A DNA stretch of 64,000 bases, taken from NCBI RefSeq assembly GCF_016907695.1, contig NZ_JAFBCK010000001.1:7056001-7120000 (forward strand), read 5' to 3'. A program made the position numbers and the translations under genes. The notes below the pieces were generated by a model. The model was given only the letters and a program-made list of their open reading frames with translations, searched no databases and had not been told where the DNA came from. Origin of the DNA: Actinokineospora baliensis (GTDB lineage Bacteria; Actinomycetota; Actinomycetes; Mycobacteriales; Pseudonocardiaceae). Shown here one piece after another: positions 43,854 to 55,574 of this stretch. Each line of letters begins with the position of its first letter. The stretch's first letter is position 1.

Positions 43854-45401
43854 ATGTCGTCCTTATCCAGAATTGGCGTGGTCGGCGGCGGGGCGTCCGC
43901 GGTGTGCCTGCTCGACGCGATCGCGGCGGACACCGACCTGGCACCTGGCACGATCACCGTGTTCGAGCCGTCCAAGCACCTGTGGCGGGGTAGGCCGTAC
44001 CAGCCGGACCTGGACGTGGTCCGGGTCAACGCGACACCAGAGGACATGTCGGTGCGCGCGGGTGACGATCACCACATGTTCGAGTGGCTGGCCGGTCGAG
44101 ACCTGTTCACCGGTTCACGTTCGGTCTATACCGACCCCCTCTCGGGGGCGCAGTTCGTCCCCCGCGCGGTCTACGGGGATTACCTCGAACAGTCGGCTCG
44201 CGCTGCGCTCTTGGCACTAGTGCGCAAGGGCTGGCACGTGGAATTGGTTCGCAACCGGGTCGAACGGGCCCAGCCCGGCGCCGACGGGCTCACCATGTGG
44301 ACCGACCGGGGGGTGCGCCACGAAGTCGACTACGCTGTGTTGAGCGTGGGCGCGGGCCGCCCGGCGGACCTGTACGCGCTTTCCGGACACGCCGGATTCA
44401 TCGGCGAACCATATCCGGTGCGCGACTCGTTGAGCGGTATCGCACCCGACGCCGACGTCGCGGTGATCGGTGCCGGGTTGACCGCGGTCGACGTGGTGCT
44501 GGCACTGGCCGCGCGCGGGCACCAGGGCAAGATCCGGGTGTACTCCCGGCGCAACGTGCTCCCCGCGGTGCGCCAGCGCCCGGTGCACCACGTGCTGCGG
44601 CACTTCACCCCGGCCCGGTTCCGAGCGCTGGCCGCGGGCGGCGAGCGGCTGACCGTGGCCGACCTGATCGCGGTGATGGCCGCGGAACTGGCCGAGGTTG
44701 GCGAGGACATCGCCACCGTGCGCCGGGAACTGGAGTCGGTGCGCGCGGAGGACCCGGTGCAGCGACTGCGCAGGCAACTGGCCGAGGTGGACTCGCCGAG
44801 CGTGGCGATGCGGATCGTGCAGCAGGCGGTTCCCGAGGCGGGGCCCGACATCTGGCCGCTGCTGACCGAACAGGACAAGAGCCTCGTGCTCGCCGAGCAC
44901 GACCGCGCGCTGATGAGCCTGTGCTGCCCGATGCCGCCGAGCAACGCCGCGGCGCTGCTGCGGCTGATCGACTCCGGCCAGGTGGAACTGGTCAGCGGGC
45001 TGGTGGGAATCGAGCCGACCGGACACGGCTTCCGACTCTCCACCGCCCGCGGCGACCACGCCGAGGAGCACCGCGCCGACGTCGTGGTCAACGGGGTGAA
45101 CGCGCGGCTGCGCAAGCTCTCCGAGAAGGCCACCCCGCTGTTCAGCTCGCTGGTCTCCTCCGGGGTGGCGCAGCCGCACCCGCGTGGCGGGCTGCACGTG
45201 GAGCGGGCCACCAGCAGGCTGACCGTGGACGGCAAGCCCAACCCCAGGCTCTACGGCCTCGGCGACCCGACGCTGGGCAGCCTGTTCTTCACCTTCGGCG
45301 TTCAGTCCCTCGTGGACCGAGCGGTGGACATCGTCGCGGCGATCCGCGAGCACAGCACCGCGACCGCGGTGCGCACCGATGACGAGCTACTGCCAGCCTG
45401 A
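43854..45401 (+). CDS. FAD/NAD(P)-binding protein (FAD_NAD_binding_9 type)
   Basis: A 515-residue flavoprotein with two dinucleotide folds: GVVGGGASAVCLLDAI at residues 8-23 for FAD and VAVIGAGLTAVDVVLAL near 203-219 for NAD(P)H. The YGDYLEQ and GAGRP motifs and the C-terminal GLGDPTLGSLFFTFGVQ flavin-contact segment match the FAD-NAD(P)-binding family found in monooxygenase-like tailoring enzymes. GGGGG ribosome site five bases before the ATG. The class II aldolase gene follows 22 bases after its stop, so the two probably act together. Confidence 0.78.
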   Translation: MSSLSRIGVVGGGASAVCLLDAIAADTDLAPGTITVFEPSKHLWRGRPYQPDLDVVRVNATPEDMSVRAGDDHHMFEWLAGRDLFTGSRSVYTDPLSGAQFVPRAVYGDYLEQSARAALLALVRKGWHVELVRNRVERAQPGADGLTMWTDRGVRHEVDYAVLSVGAGRPADLYALSGHAGFIGEPYPVRDSLSGIAPDADVAVIGAGLTAVDVVLALAARGHQGKIRVYSRRNVLPAVRQRPVHHVLRHFTPARFRALAAGGERLTVADLIAVMAAELAEVGEDIATVRRELESVRAEDPVQRLRRQLAEVDSPSVAMRIVQQAVPEAGPDIWPLLTEQDKSLVLAEHDRALMSLCCPMPPSNAAALLRLIDSGQVELVSGLVGIEPTGHGFRLSTARGDHAEEHRADVVVNGVNARLRKLSEKATPLFSSLVSSGVAQPHPRGGLHVERATSRLTVDGKPNPRLYGLGDPTLGSLFFTFGVQSLVDRAVDIVAAIREHSTATAVRTDDELLPA

Positions 45402-45423
45402 CCCAGGAAGCGAGGACCACCCG

Positions 45424-46233
45424 ATGTCCACTGTGGAGCAAGCGAAGCCGGGCTACCTGGCCGACACGCACACCGGTCTGCCCATGCCGGCCGCGGAGGT
45501 CTTCACCGACCCAGCCGCTGAACGCAAGCAGCGCAAGCAGCGCTTAGCCGCGGCACTGCGCCTGTTCGGCAAGTACGGGTTCGGCGAGGGGATCTCCGGG
45601 CACATCTCGGTGCGCGACCCCGAGCACCCGAACCTATTCTGGGTCAACCCGTTCGGCGTGTCGTTCAAGCTGGTGAAGGTCAGCGACCTGATCCTGGTCG
45701 ACAGCGAGGGCACCGTGGTGCAGGGCAAGCACCCGGTCAACCCGAGCGCGTTCGTCATCCACTCGGCGATCCACGACCTCGGCCCGCACGCCGAGGCGGC
45801 CGCGCACGCGCACACCGCGCACTCGCGGGCGCTGGGCGCGCTGGGGCGGCTGCTGGAGCCCTACGACCAGGAGTCGGCCGCGTTCTACCAGGACCAGGTG
45901 CTCTACGACGACTACCGCGGTCCCTCGATCGCGGTCGAGCAGGGCCGCGACATCGCCGAGAAGCTGGGCGACAACCGGGCGATCCTGCTGCGCCACCACG
46001 GTTTGATCACCGTTGGCGGGTCGCTGGAGGAGGCGGTGCACTGGTTCTTCACCTTCGACAGCTGCGCCGAGGTGCAACTGCTGGCCCTGTCCGCCGGTGA
46101 CCCCAAGCCGATGGCCCACGAGCAGGCCGTCGCGGCCAAGGACGGCTTCGGCGACCCGCAGTTGGGCTGGTTCAGCTTCCAGCTGCTCTACGACGAGATC
46201 GTGGCCGAGCAGCCCGATTTCCTCGACGAGTAG
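45424..46233 (+). CDS. Class II aldolase/adducin-domain protein
   Basis: A 269-residue class II aldolase family protein. The LFGKYGFGEGISGHISVRDP segment (about 41-60), the metal-binding AHAHTAHSRALGALG histidines (about 122-136) and the ILLRHHGLITVGGSLEEA motif (about 185-202) with its third His are intact. Family members cleave or rearrange hydroxyacid/ketose substrates with Zn or Mn, and several act in secondary metabolism. ATG 45424 has GGAAGCGAGGA upstream; the 5' end contains the recurring TCCACTGTGGA motif. A terminator follows. Confidence 0.82.
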   Translation: MSTVEQAKPGYLADTHTGLPMPAAEVFTDPAAERKQRKQRLAAALRLFGKYGFGEGISGHISVRDPEHPNLFWVNPFGVSFKLVKVSDLILVDSEGTVVQGKHPVNPSAFVIHSAIHDLGPHAEAAAHAHTAHSRALGALGRLLEPYDQESAAFYQDQVLYDDYRGPSIAVEQGRDIAEKLGDNRAILLRHHGLITVGGSLEEAVHWFFTFDSCAEVQLLALSAGDPKPMAHEQAVAAKDGFGDPQLGWFSFQLLYDEIVAEQPDFLDE

Positions 46234-46257
46234 CACCACCCCACGGCCCACCGCGAA

Positions 46258-46283
46258 GGGACGCCGCCCGCCTGCGGCGTCCC
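46258..46283. terminator. Terminator after the class II aldolase
   Basis: Perfect 10-bp arms GGGACGCCGC and GCGGCGTCCC with a six-base loop, between convergent aldolase and sigma-fusion stops. Confidence 0.7.
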
Positions 46284-46301
46284 CCGGTGGGGGTGTCGGA
46301 C

Positions 46302-48185
46302 CTACCCCGGCTCCGGCACCCCCACCGGCGGTGGGCTCTTGCGCAACATCCCCAGGGTCAACCCGGTCGCCCGCTTGAACAGGTACTCCGCTCGTTCGTA
46401 GGACAACCGCCCCCGCCCCGTCACCGGGCACAGATCCCCCTCCCCCGGTACGCGCCCCGGCCCGGGGCGGCGGTCGGCCAGGAACAGCGGACCGCGGTCA
46501 CGTCCGCGCAGCAGCAGCGGCAGCAGGCGTGCTGTCCCTTCCCGCCAGGTCACCCCGTCGACGGCGCGGCGGCCCGAGAAGTCCAGGTGCTCCACGTCGA
46601 GGTCGAGTACCGCGCGCACCGGAGCCCGCGACTCGCGGAGCAACGTCCACAACAGACGCTCGCGCAGCGGGGCATCGTCTCCCCAGGGTTGACCGACAAC
46701 CGGGGCCACGACACTCCGCGACTCGACCTTTCTGTCCACAGTGGCCGCTAAGTCCGCGATCCCGGCCCACGCGCAGAAAGAGCGGATGGCCGACCGGTGG
46801 CGATTCCACGTCCTGGCCGAGGCACTGCCCCACACCGAGGCGAACACCGCACCAACGTCCTCTGTGGTCACCGAAGTCAGCGGTGTCCGGTCGCCGACGG
46901 CCCTGCGGAGGCGGCCGAGTGTCTGGGCGTAGGAACGGGCCGTGGACGGGTCGAACCCGGCGAGGAATTCCGTTGCCAGCTCGGCGATCGCGCGACCGAC
47001 GGGGGTGGCGGCCTCGTCGGCGCGTCGGCGCAGGAATGCGCGTTCAGCGGCGTTGTCGGTGAGCGTGGCGGCGCGTTCGAACTCGCGACGAGCCTCCTCG
47101 CCCCGCCCCAGGCGCAGCAGCAGGTCACCTCGGGTGCTGGGCAGCAGGTGGTAGTCACGCAGGTCGGTGATGGCGTCGACCAGTTCCAGGCCTGCCTCGG
47201 GGCCACGGGCCATGCCGATGGCGACCGCGCGGTTGAGCTGGACCACCGGGGTGGGCAGCAGGTGGGCGAGGGCGTCGTAGAGCGAAGCGATCTGCGCCCA
47301 GTCCGTGTCCTCGGCCGTGCGGGCCCCCGCGTGGCAGGCCGCGATCGCCGCTTGCAGCACGTACGGCCCGGCGGGCCCGGCGCTGCGCGCCTTCAGCAGG
47401 GCCGTGAACCCGCGGCGGATCAGCAGCGGGTCCCACCGACCGCGGTTCTGCTCGTGCAGCCGGACCGGCTCGCCGTCGGGACCGGTACGCGCGGCGGCGC
47501 GGGACGCCTGGAGTTCCATCAGCGCGACCAGGCCGTGCACCTCGGGGTCGCCGGGGACCAACTCGGCGAGCAACCGACCCAGCCGCAACGCCTCGAGGCA
47601 CAGGCCGGGCCGCAGCAGGTCGTCACCCGAGGTCGCGGAGTAGCCCTCGTTGAACACCAGGTAGATCACCTCTTGCACCGAGCTGAGCTGCCCCGGGGAG
47701 CTCAGCGGGTGCCCGGCCAGGGTCCGCTTGGCCCTGGCGACGCGCTCGGCGATGGTCGGGGTGTCGACCAGGAACGCCCTGGCGATCTCCTCGGTGGTCA
47801 GCCCGCACACCAGCTTGAGGGTCAGCGCGACCCGCTCGGCGGTGGACAGGGCCGGGTGGCAGGCCAGGAAGACCAACCGGAGCACGTCATCCGGTTGATC
47901 GTCCTCTATGGACTCGACGGCCTCCGGCGCCGCGTCCCGCTCGCGGCGCACCCGGCGGAGGTGGTCGACCGCGCGCCGCTTGGCCACCGCGGTCAACCAC
48001 GCCGCCGGGTTGTCCGGGACCCCGTCGCGCGGCCACTGCCGCAGCGCGCTGACCAGCGCTTCCTGCGCCAGCTCCTCGGCCAGCCCGACGTCGCCGACCA
48101 TCCTGGTCAGCGCGCCGACCACCCGCGCCGCCTCGGCCTTCCAGACGGCGTCGAGGGTCCGGTTGACGTCGGGTGCCCTGGCCAC
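46302..48185 (-). CDS. ECF42 sigma factor fused to a degenerate tyrosine-recombinase domain
   Basis: A 627-residue protein. Residues 1-391 are a complete ECF42 sigma factor: region 2 (VGLAEELAQEALVSALRQWP), region 4 (LTLKLVCGLTTEEIARAFLV), the FNEGYSAT motif (178-185) and the TPR-like extension ending LTDNAAERAFLRRRA. In the same frame residues 395-617 match a tyrosine recombinase: an SAM-like core-binding part (DPSTARSYAQTL, TWNRHRSAIRSF) and a catalytic-core remnant (ARLLPLLL, RGPLFLADRRPGP, GDLCPVTGRGRLSY). The first catalytic Arg aligns with Pro522, the HxxR His is Gly612, and the last 50 or so residues with the nucleophilic Tyr are missing. It cannot recombine DNA. GTG start, four bases after the DGPF gene stop. 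Confidence 0.8.
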   Translation of the reverse strand: MARAPDVNRTLDAVWKAEAARVVGALTRMVGDVGLAEELAQEALVSALRQWPRDGVPDNPAAWLTAVAKRRAVDHLRRVRRERDAAPEAVESIEDDQPDDVLRLVFLACHPALSTAERVALTLKLVCGLTTEEIARAFLVDTPTIAERVARAKRTLAGHPLSSPGQLSSVQEVIYLVFNEGYSATSGDDLLRPGLCLEALRLGRLLAELVPGDPEVHGLVALMELQASRAAARTGPDGEPVRLHEQNRGRWDPLLIRRGFTALLKARSAGPAGPYVLQAAIAACHAGARTAEDTDWAQIASLYDALAHLLPTPVVQLNRAVAIGMARGPEAGLELVDAITDLRDYHLLPSTRGDLLLRLGRGEEARREFERAATLTDNAAERAFLRRRADEAATPVGRAIAELATEFLAGFDPSTARSYAQTLGRLRRAVGDRTPLTSVTTEDVGAVFASVWGSASARTWNRHRSAIRSFCAWAGIADLAATVDRKVESRSVVAPVVGQPWGDDAPLRERLLWTLLRESRAPVRAVLDLDVEHLDFSGRRAVDGVTWREGTARLLPLLLRGRDRGPLFLADRRPGPGRVPGEGDLCPVTGRGRLSYERAEYLFKRATGLTLGMLRKSPPPVGVPEPG

Positions 48186-48189
48186 GGGA

Positions 48190-48507
48190 CTAGAAGACCC
48201 GCTGCATGACGCTCTCGCCGTCGCCGACGATCCGGCGGAACCGCTTGGCCAGCTCCACCGCCTCCTCCTCGGAGCGGACCTCGACCAGCGCGAACCCGGC
48301 CACCGCCTCCTTGGCCTCGGCGAACGGGCCGTCGGTCACGGTGATCTCGTCGCCGACCGAGGACACCCGGATGCCCGTCGGCGCCAGCCCCCCGGTCGCC
48401 AGCAGCACACCGGCCGCGGTCAGCTCCTCGACGAACGCGCCCATCTCCCGGTAGAGGCGCTCGTCCGGGGCGTCGCCGCCCGCCTTGCTCATCATCAGGT
48501 ACCGCAT
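48190..48507 (-). CDS. DGPF/YCII-domain protein partnered with the ECF42 fusion
   Basis: A 105-residue YCII-family protein with the DGPF motif in TVTDGPFAEAKEAVAGF (about residues 57-73). It has the classical short form (MRYLMMSKAGG start), unlike the longer paralogue at 15942. The sigma-recombinase fusion starts four bases after its stop, so the two are co-transcribed and probably translationally linked. Family function is not established beyond the ECF42 association. Confidence 0.85.
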   Translation of the reverse strand: MRYLMMSKAGGDAPDERLYREMGAFVEELTAAGVLLATGGLAPTGIRVSSVGDEITVTDGPFAEAKEAVAGFALVEVRSEEEAVELAKRFRRIVGDGESVMQRVF

Positions 48508-48766
48508 GCCGTTCTCCAGTCCTCGGTCGGCCTTCTGCCTACACCCACCCGTCGTCCAGGTCCATGTGACAGGGAACGCACCGCTGAGCTGCGAGAACCC
48601 GGTCGCGGGGGTGATGAGGGGTCGTCACCTCCTCGGGTGGAGTCCCGGGGATGACCACCACCGGGCAGGCGAGTGTGGTCCCCTGTGTGGGCGGACCCGC
48701 TCGGTCGAGCCCCGGGGTGTCACCCGCACCGCGCGTCACGGTGTGAATGTCTCACTCTCTCGGGTG

Positions 48767-52582
<3,816 letters not shown>

Positions 52583-52631
52583 CGCTCACCAGGTGGGTCG
52601 CGATCATCCTCGTGAACACGGGGAGGTCGCG

Positions 52632-53339
52632 GTGGTGGTTGACCCTGAGGGCGCGGCATCGGTGGCCGAGTTCGCGGCGCTGCTGAGCCAGGCCCGCGAC
52701 GAGGCGGGCAACCCGCCGCTGCGCGCCATAGCCGCCCGGATGGCCGCGACCACCGGCACGGAGATCGGCCCGTCGACGCTGGTCGCCCTGTTCCCCGGCG
52801 ACCAGCCGCCCCGGCTGCCGACCGCCGACCAGCTCGACGGCCTGCTCTACGCCTTCGAGATCCCCGCCGCCGACCACTGGATCTGGTTCGACGTCCGCGC
52901 CCGCCTCACCACCCCCCGCCCGGTCGCCGCCGACCGCGCCACCGTCAGCCTGGCTGACTCCATCACCGCCGCGGGCGACCGCGCCGACAAGGTCCTGCGG
53001 GAGCTCACGCCGGAGCAGATCGCCGAGGTCGTCCCCTACATCCGGGTCAAGGCGTTCGCCAAGCGGCTGCCCGGCAAGAGGAAGCACGCCAAGCGCATCG
53101 CCAAGGTGCTCGGGCACTTCCCGCCCGCATTCGTGGCGAAGGTCCTGGCCCACTCGCAGCGCGACGCGGGTTGGTACCTCCTGCAGGTGGCCCTCCACTG
53201 GCGACCGGACTTCGCCATCGAGGTGCTCGCCCACTACCCGCGCCCGGACGACTTCGCCGACGAGGAGGACTACGCGGACCGGATCCTGCGCGGCTACATC
53301 GCATTGCGGGCCCGGCAGTTGCGCGCCGGGGCGGGGTGA
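52632..53339 (+). CDS. HTH-like hypothetical protein
   Basis: A 235-residue protein. The N-terminal 90 residues look like an XRE-type helix-turn-helix used in actinobacterial regulators (VAEFAALLSQARDEAGNPPLRAIAARM, then a STLVALFPGDQPPRLPTADQLDGLLYAF segment, key motifs only). The rest is helical and basic, with PYIRVKAFAKRLPGKRKHAKRIAKVLG in the centre. GGGAGG sits six bases before GTG 52632. Not assigned to a known family; it may bind DNA or another protein. Confidence 0.55.
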   Translation: MVVDPEGAASVAEFAALLSQARDEAGNPPLRAIAARMAATTGTEIGPSTLVALFPGDQPPRLPTADQLDGLLYAFEIPAADHWIWFDVRARLTTPRPVAADRATVSLADSITAAGDRADKVLRELTPEQIAEVVPYIRVKAFAKRLPGKRKHAKRIAKVLGHFPPAFVAKVLAHSQRDAGWYLLQVALHWRPDFAIEVLAHYPRPDDFADEEDYADRILRGYIALRARQLRAGAG

Positions 53340-53359
53340 GGTGGGGCAGGATCGGGCGG

Positions 53360-54001
53360 GTGCGACCTGACTTGGTGATCTTCGACTGCGACGGGGTGCT
53401 GGTGGACAGCGAGCCGATCGCGGTTCGGGCGAATGTGGCGGTGGGTGCCGACCTGGGGTGGGCGATCACCGAGGCGGAGGTGGTCGACCTGTTCGTCGGT
53501 CGGTCGGCGGTGTCGATCGCGGGGGTGATCGCGGGGCGGGTGGGGGCCTCGGCGGCCGTGGAGTGGGAGCGCCGGTTCGCGGAGTTGCACGGGGCGGCGC
53601 TCGCTTCCGAGCTGACGGCGGTGGCGGGGGTCGTGGAGGTTCTGGACGCGTTGGACGCGGCTGGGGTGCCGTATTGCGTGGCTTCCAGCGGGACCCACGA
53701 GAAGATGCGGGGGACGTTGGGGGTCACGGGGCTGTATCCGCGGTTCGCTGGGCGGATCTTCAGCGCTACCGAGGTGGCCGAGGGCAAGCCCGCGCCGGAC
53801 CTGTTCCTGCACGCCGCGCGGCGGTTGGGCGGTGCGCGGGCCGTGGTGGTGGAGGACAGCCGGTACGGGGCGCGGGCGGCCCGGGCGGCGGGGATGCGCT
53901 GCTACGGGTACGCGGGAGGAGTGACGCCCGGCGAGTGGTTGGCGCAGGAGGGTGCGGTGGTGTTCGGGGACATGCGGGAGTTGACGGGCCTCTTGTTGTG
54001 A
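53360..54001 (+). CDS. HAD-superfamily phosphatase (beta-phosphoglucomutase-like)
   Basis: A 213-residue HAD hydrolase. Motif I DCDGVLVDSEP (residues 8-18) with nucleophile Asp8, motif II VASSGT (about 105-110), motif III lysine in EGKPAPDLFL (about 138), and motif IV VEDS (about 159). A four-helix cap between I and II makes it a subfamily IA enzyme acting on small phosphorylated metabolites. The GTG at 53360 gives the standard VRPDLVIFDCDG start; an in-frame GTG 24 bases upstream is less likely. Confidence 0.85.
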   Translation: MRPDLVIFDCDGVLVDSEPIAVRANVAVGADLGWAITEAEVVDLFVGRSAVSIAGVIAGRVGASAAVEWERRFAELHGAALASELTAVAGVVEVLDALDAAGVPYCVASSGTHEKMRGTLGVTGLYPRFAGRIFSATEVAEGKPAPDLFLHAARRLGGARAVVVEDSRYGARAARAAGMRCYGYAGGVTPGEWLAQEGAVVFGDMRELTGLLL

Positions 54002-54005
54002 CAGC

Positions 54006-54044
54006 GACCGGGGCGCCGCTCCCCCTCGGCGCGGCGCCCCGGTC
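54006..54044. terminator. Bidirectional terminator, HAD / rhodanese-YceI
   Basis: Perfect 14-bp arms GACCGGGGCGCCGC (54006-54019) and GCGGCGCCCCGGTC (54031-54044), loop of 11 bases, between convergent stops. Confidence 0.75.
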
Positions 54045-54047
54045 GGG

Positions 54048-54941
54048 TCAGGCGGTCTCGCGGATCAGCTCGACCTCGAGTTCCAGGTCGATCTCCTTGG
54101 ACACCAGGATCCCGCCTGCTTCGAGCACCATGTTCCAGGTCAGGCCCCAGTCCTCGCGGTTGATCCGGCCCTTGGCGGAGAACACCGCGCGGTCGTTGCC
54201 CCACGGGTCGCGCACGACGCCGAGGTGGTCGACCGCGAGCGACACCGGGTGGGTGACGCCCTTGATGGTGAGGTCGCCGTCGAGGACGCCGCCGGAGCCG
54301 GTCCAGGACACCGACGTCGAGGTGAAGGTGGCGCCGGGGTGCGCGGCGACGTCGAAGAAGTCGGCGGAGCGCAGGTGGTCGTCGCGGGTCTGGTCGCCGC
54401 TGGCCACGGAGGTCATGTCGATGGTGACGGTGACCGCGCTGTCCTCGGGCCGCTCGCCGACGGTGACCGCGCCCTCGACGCCGGTGAACCGGCCGCGGAC
54501 CTTGGTGAGCATGAAGTGCCTGCCGACGAACCCGACCTCGGCGTGACCGGGGTCGATCCGCCACACGCCCGCCGCGGGCAGTTCGACGCCGCCGACGACG
54601 CGGGTGGCGCCCTGGTCGGCGCTCTCGGTGGGCAGACCGGCGTCGACCCAGTCGCGCTTGCCCGCGGCGTACTTGAGGACGTTGGTGTAGCCCAGTTCCG
54701 CGAGCCGGTCGGCGGCGATGCCGGAGTTGCCGCAGGTGTCGTCGGAGCAGTAGACGATGACCTCGGTGTCCTTGGTCGGGATCACCTCGGCGGCGCGGCC
54801 GTCCAGGTCGTCGAGCGGCAGGTTGAGCGCGCCGGGCAGGTGCGCCTGCGCGTAGTAGGAGGGCGGCAGCGCCTCCAGGACGACCGCTGAACCGGCGTCG
54901 ATGCGCTGCTTGACCTCGTCGGTACCGATGACGCGAGCCAT
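54048..54941 (-). CDS. Rhodanese-YceI fusion protein
   Basis: A 297-residue fusion. Residues 1-110 are a rhodanese domain with an active-site loop YCSDDTCGNS (Cys65), normally carrying a persulfide. Residues about 125-297 are a YceI-like lipocalin fold: WRIDPGHAEVGFVGRHFMLTKVRGRF (key motif DPGHAEVGF...RGRF) and FDVAAHPGATFTST are the family's conserved parts, which bind polyprenyl-type lipids in other bacteria. No signal peptide, so cytoplasmic, whereas most YceI proteins are secreted. Divergent from a MarR regulator with two operator palindromes in the 84-bp gap, so it is the likely target; an oxidative/sulfur-stress role is inferred. Confidence 0.83.
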   Translation of the reverse strand: MARVIGTDEVKQRIDAGSAVVLEALPPSYYAQAHLPGALNLPLDDLDGRAAEVIPTKDTEVIVYCSDDTCGNSGIAADRLAELGYTNVLKYAAGKRDWVDAGLPTESADQGATRVVGGVELPAAGVWRIDPGHAEVGFVGRHFMLTKVRGRFTGVEGAVTVGERPEDSAVTVTIDMTSVASGDQTRDDHLRSADFFDVAAHPGATFTSTSVSWTGSGGVLDGDLTIKGVTHPVSLAVDHLGVVRDPWGNDRAVFSAKGRINREDWGLTWNMVLEAGGILVSKEIDLELEVELIRETA

Positions 54942-54964
54942 GGTCGGCCCCCTTCTCCAGAAAT

Positions 54965-55004
54965 GTGCGTCTGCACGCACCTTAGCAAATATGTGCGGAC
55001 GCAC
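54965..55004. promoter_or_regulatory. Pair of MarR operator palindromes
   Basis: GTGCGTctgcACGCAC at 54965-54980 and GTGCGgaCGCAC at 54993-55004, centres about 26 bp apart, inside the divergent MarR / rhodanese-YceI promoter. Both are perfect inverted repeats of GTGCG. Confidence 0.65.
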
Positions 55005-55025
55005 GCAATCGCCTACACTCGGCCC

Positions 55026-55508
55026 ATGCGACTCCCCCTGCGCACCGACGACCTGGGCATCGAGGCGTGGCGGTCGGTGCTGCTGGCCTACAACGCGGCC
55101 CTGCGCGCGATCGAGGCCGAGCTCGACCGGGCGGGCAGCATCCCGCTCACCTGGTACGACGTCCTGCTCGAACTCCAGGCCGCCGAGGCCCCCGGGCTGC
55201 GCATGCGCGACCTGGCCGACCGGGTGGTGCTCAGCCGCACCCGGGTCAGCAGGCTGGTCGACGAGATGGCGGCGGCCGGGCTGGTGCGCAAGGAGACCGA
55301 CGCCCAGGACCGGCGGGTGGTCTGGGCGGTGCTGACCGAGGACGGCAGGACCGCGTTCCGCACGACCGTGCCGATCTACCTCGGCGGCATCGAGAAGCAC
55401 TTCGCCGCGCACCTGACCGACGAGGAGAAGCAGGTGACCGCGGCCGCGCTGCTCAAGGTCGCCCACGCGCACCGCTCGTCCACTGTGGATCCGCCACCTG
55501 GCCCTTGA
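55026..55508 (+). CDS. MarR-family transcriptional regulator
   Basis: A 160-residue MarR protein. The winged HTH is clear: LRMRDLADRVVLSRTRVSRLVDEMAAAGLVRKETDAQDRRVVWAVLTEDGR (key motifs LADRVVLSRTRVSRLVD and DRRVV) at residues 60-110. ATG 55026 gives the standard length; an upstream in-frame ATG would overlap the operator. It likely represses its own gene and the divergent rhodanese-YceI gene through the two GTGCG palindromes. The 3' end contains TCCACTGTGGA. Confidence 0.87.
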   Translation: MRLPLRTDDLGIEAWRSVLLAYNAALRAIEAELDRAGSIPLTWYDVLLELQAAEAPGLRMRDLADRVVLSRTRVSRLVDEMAAAGLVRKETDAQDRRVVWAVLTEDGRTAFRTTVPIYLGGIEKHFAAHLTDEEKQVTAAALLKVAHAHRSSTVDPPPGP

Positions 55509-55574
55509 TCACCGGTCGCCGGTGGTATTGGATCGGCCGCACGGCTCGCTCGGCCGACGAGGGAGGGGTCACCC

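Noticed and set aside
46302..47003. Evidence for an integrated element or active integrase
   Set aside because: The recombinase part is truncated, lacks catalytic residues and is fused to a sigma factor; no attachment repeats, tRNA or phage genes are nearby.
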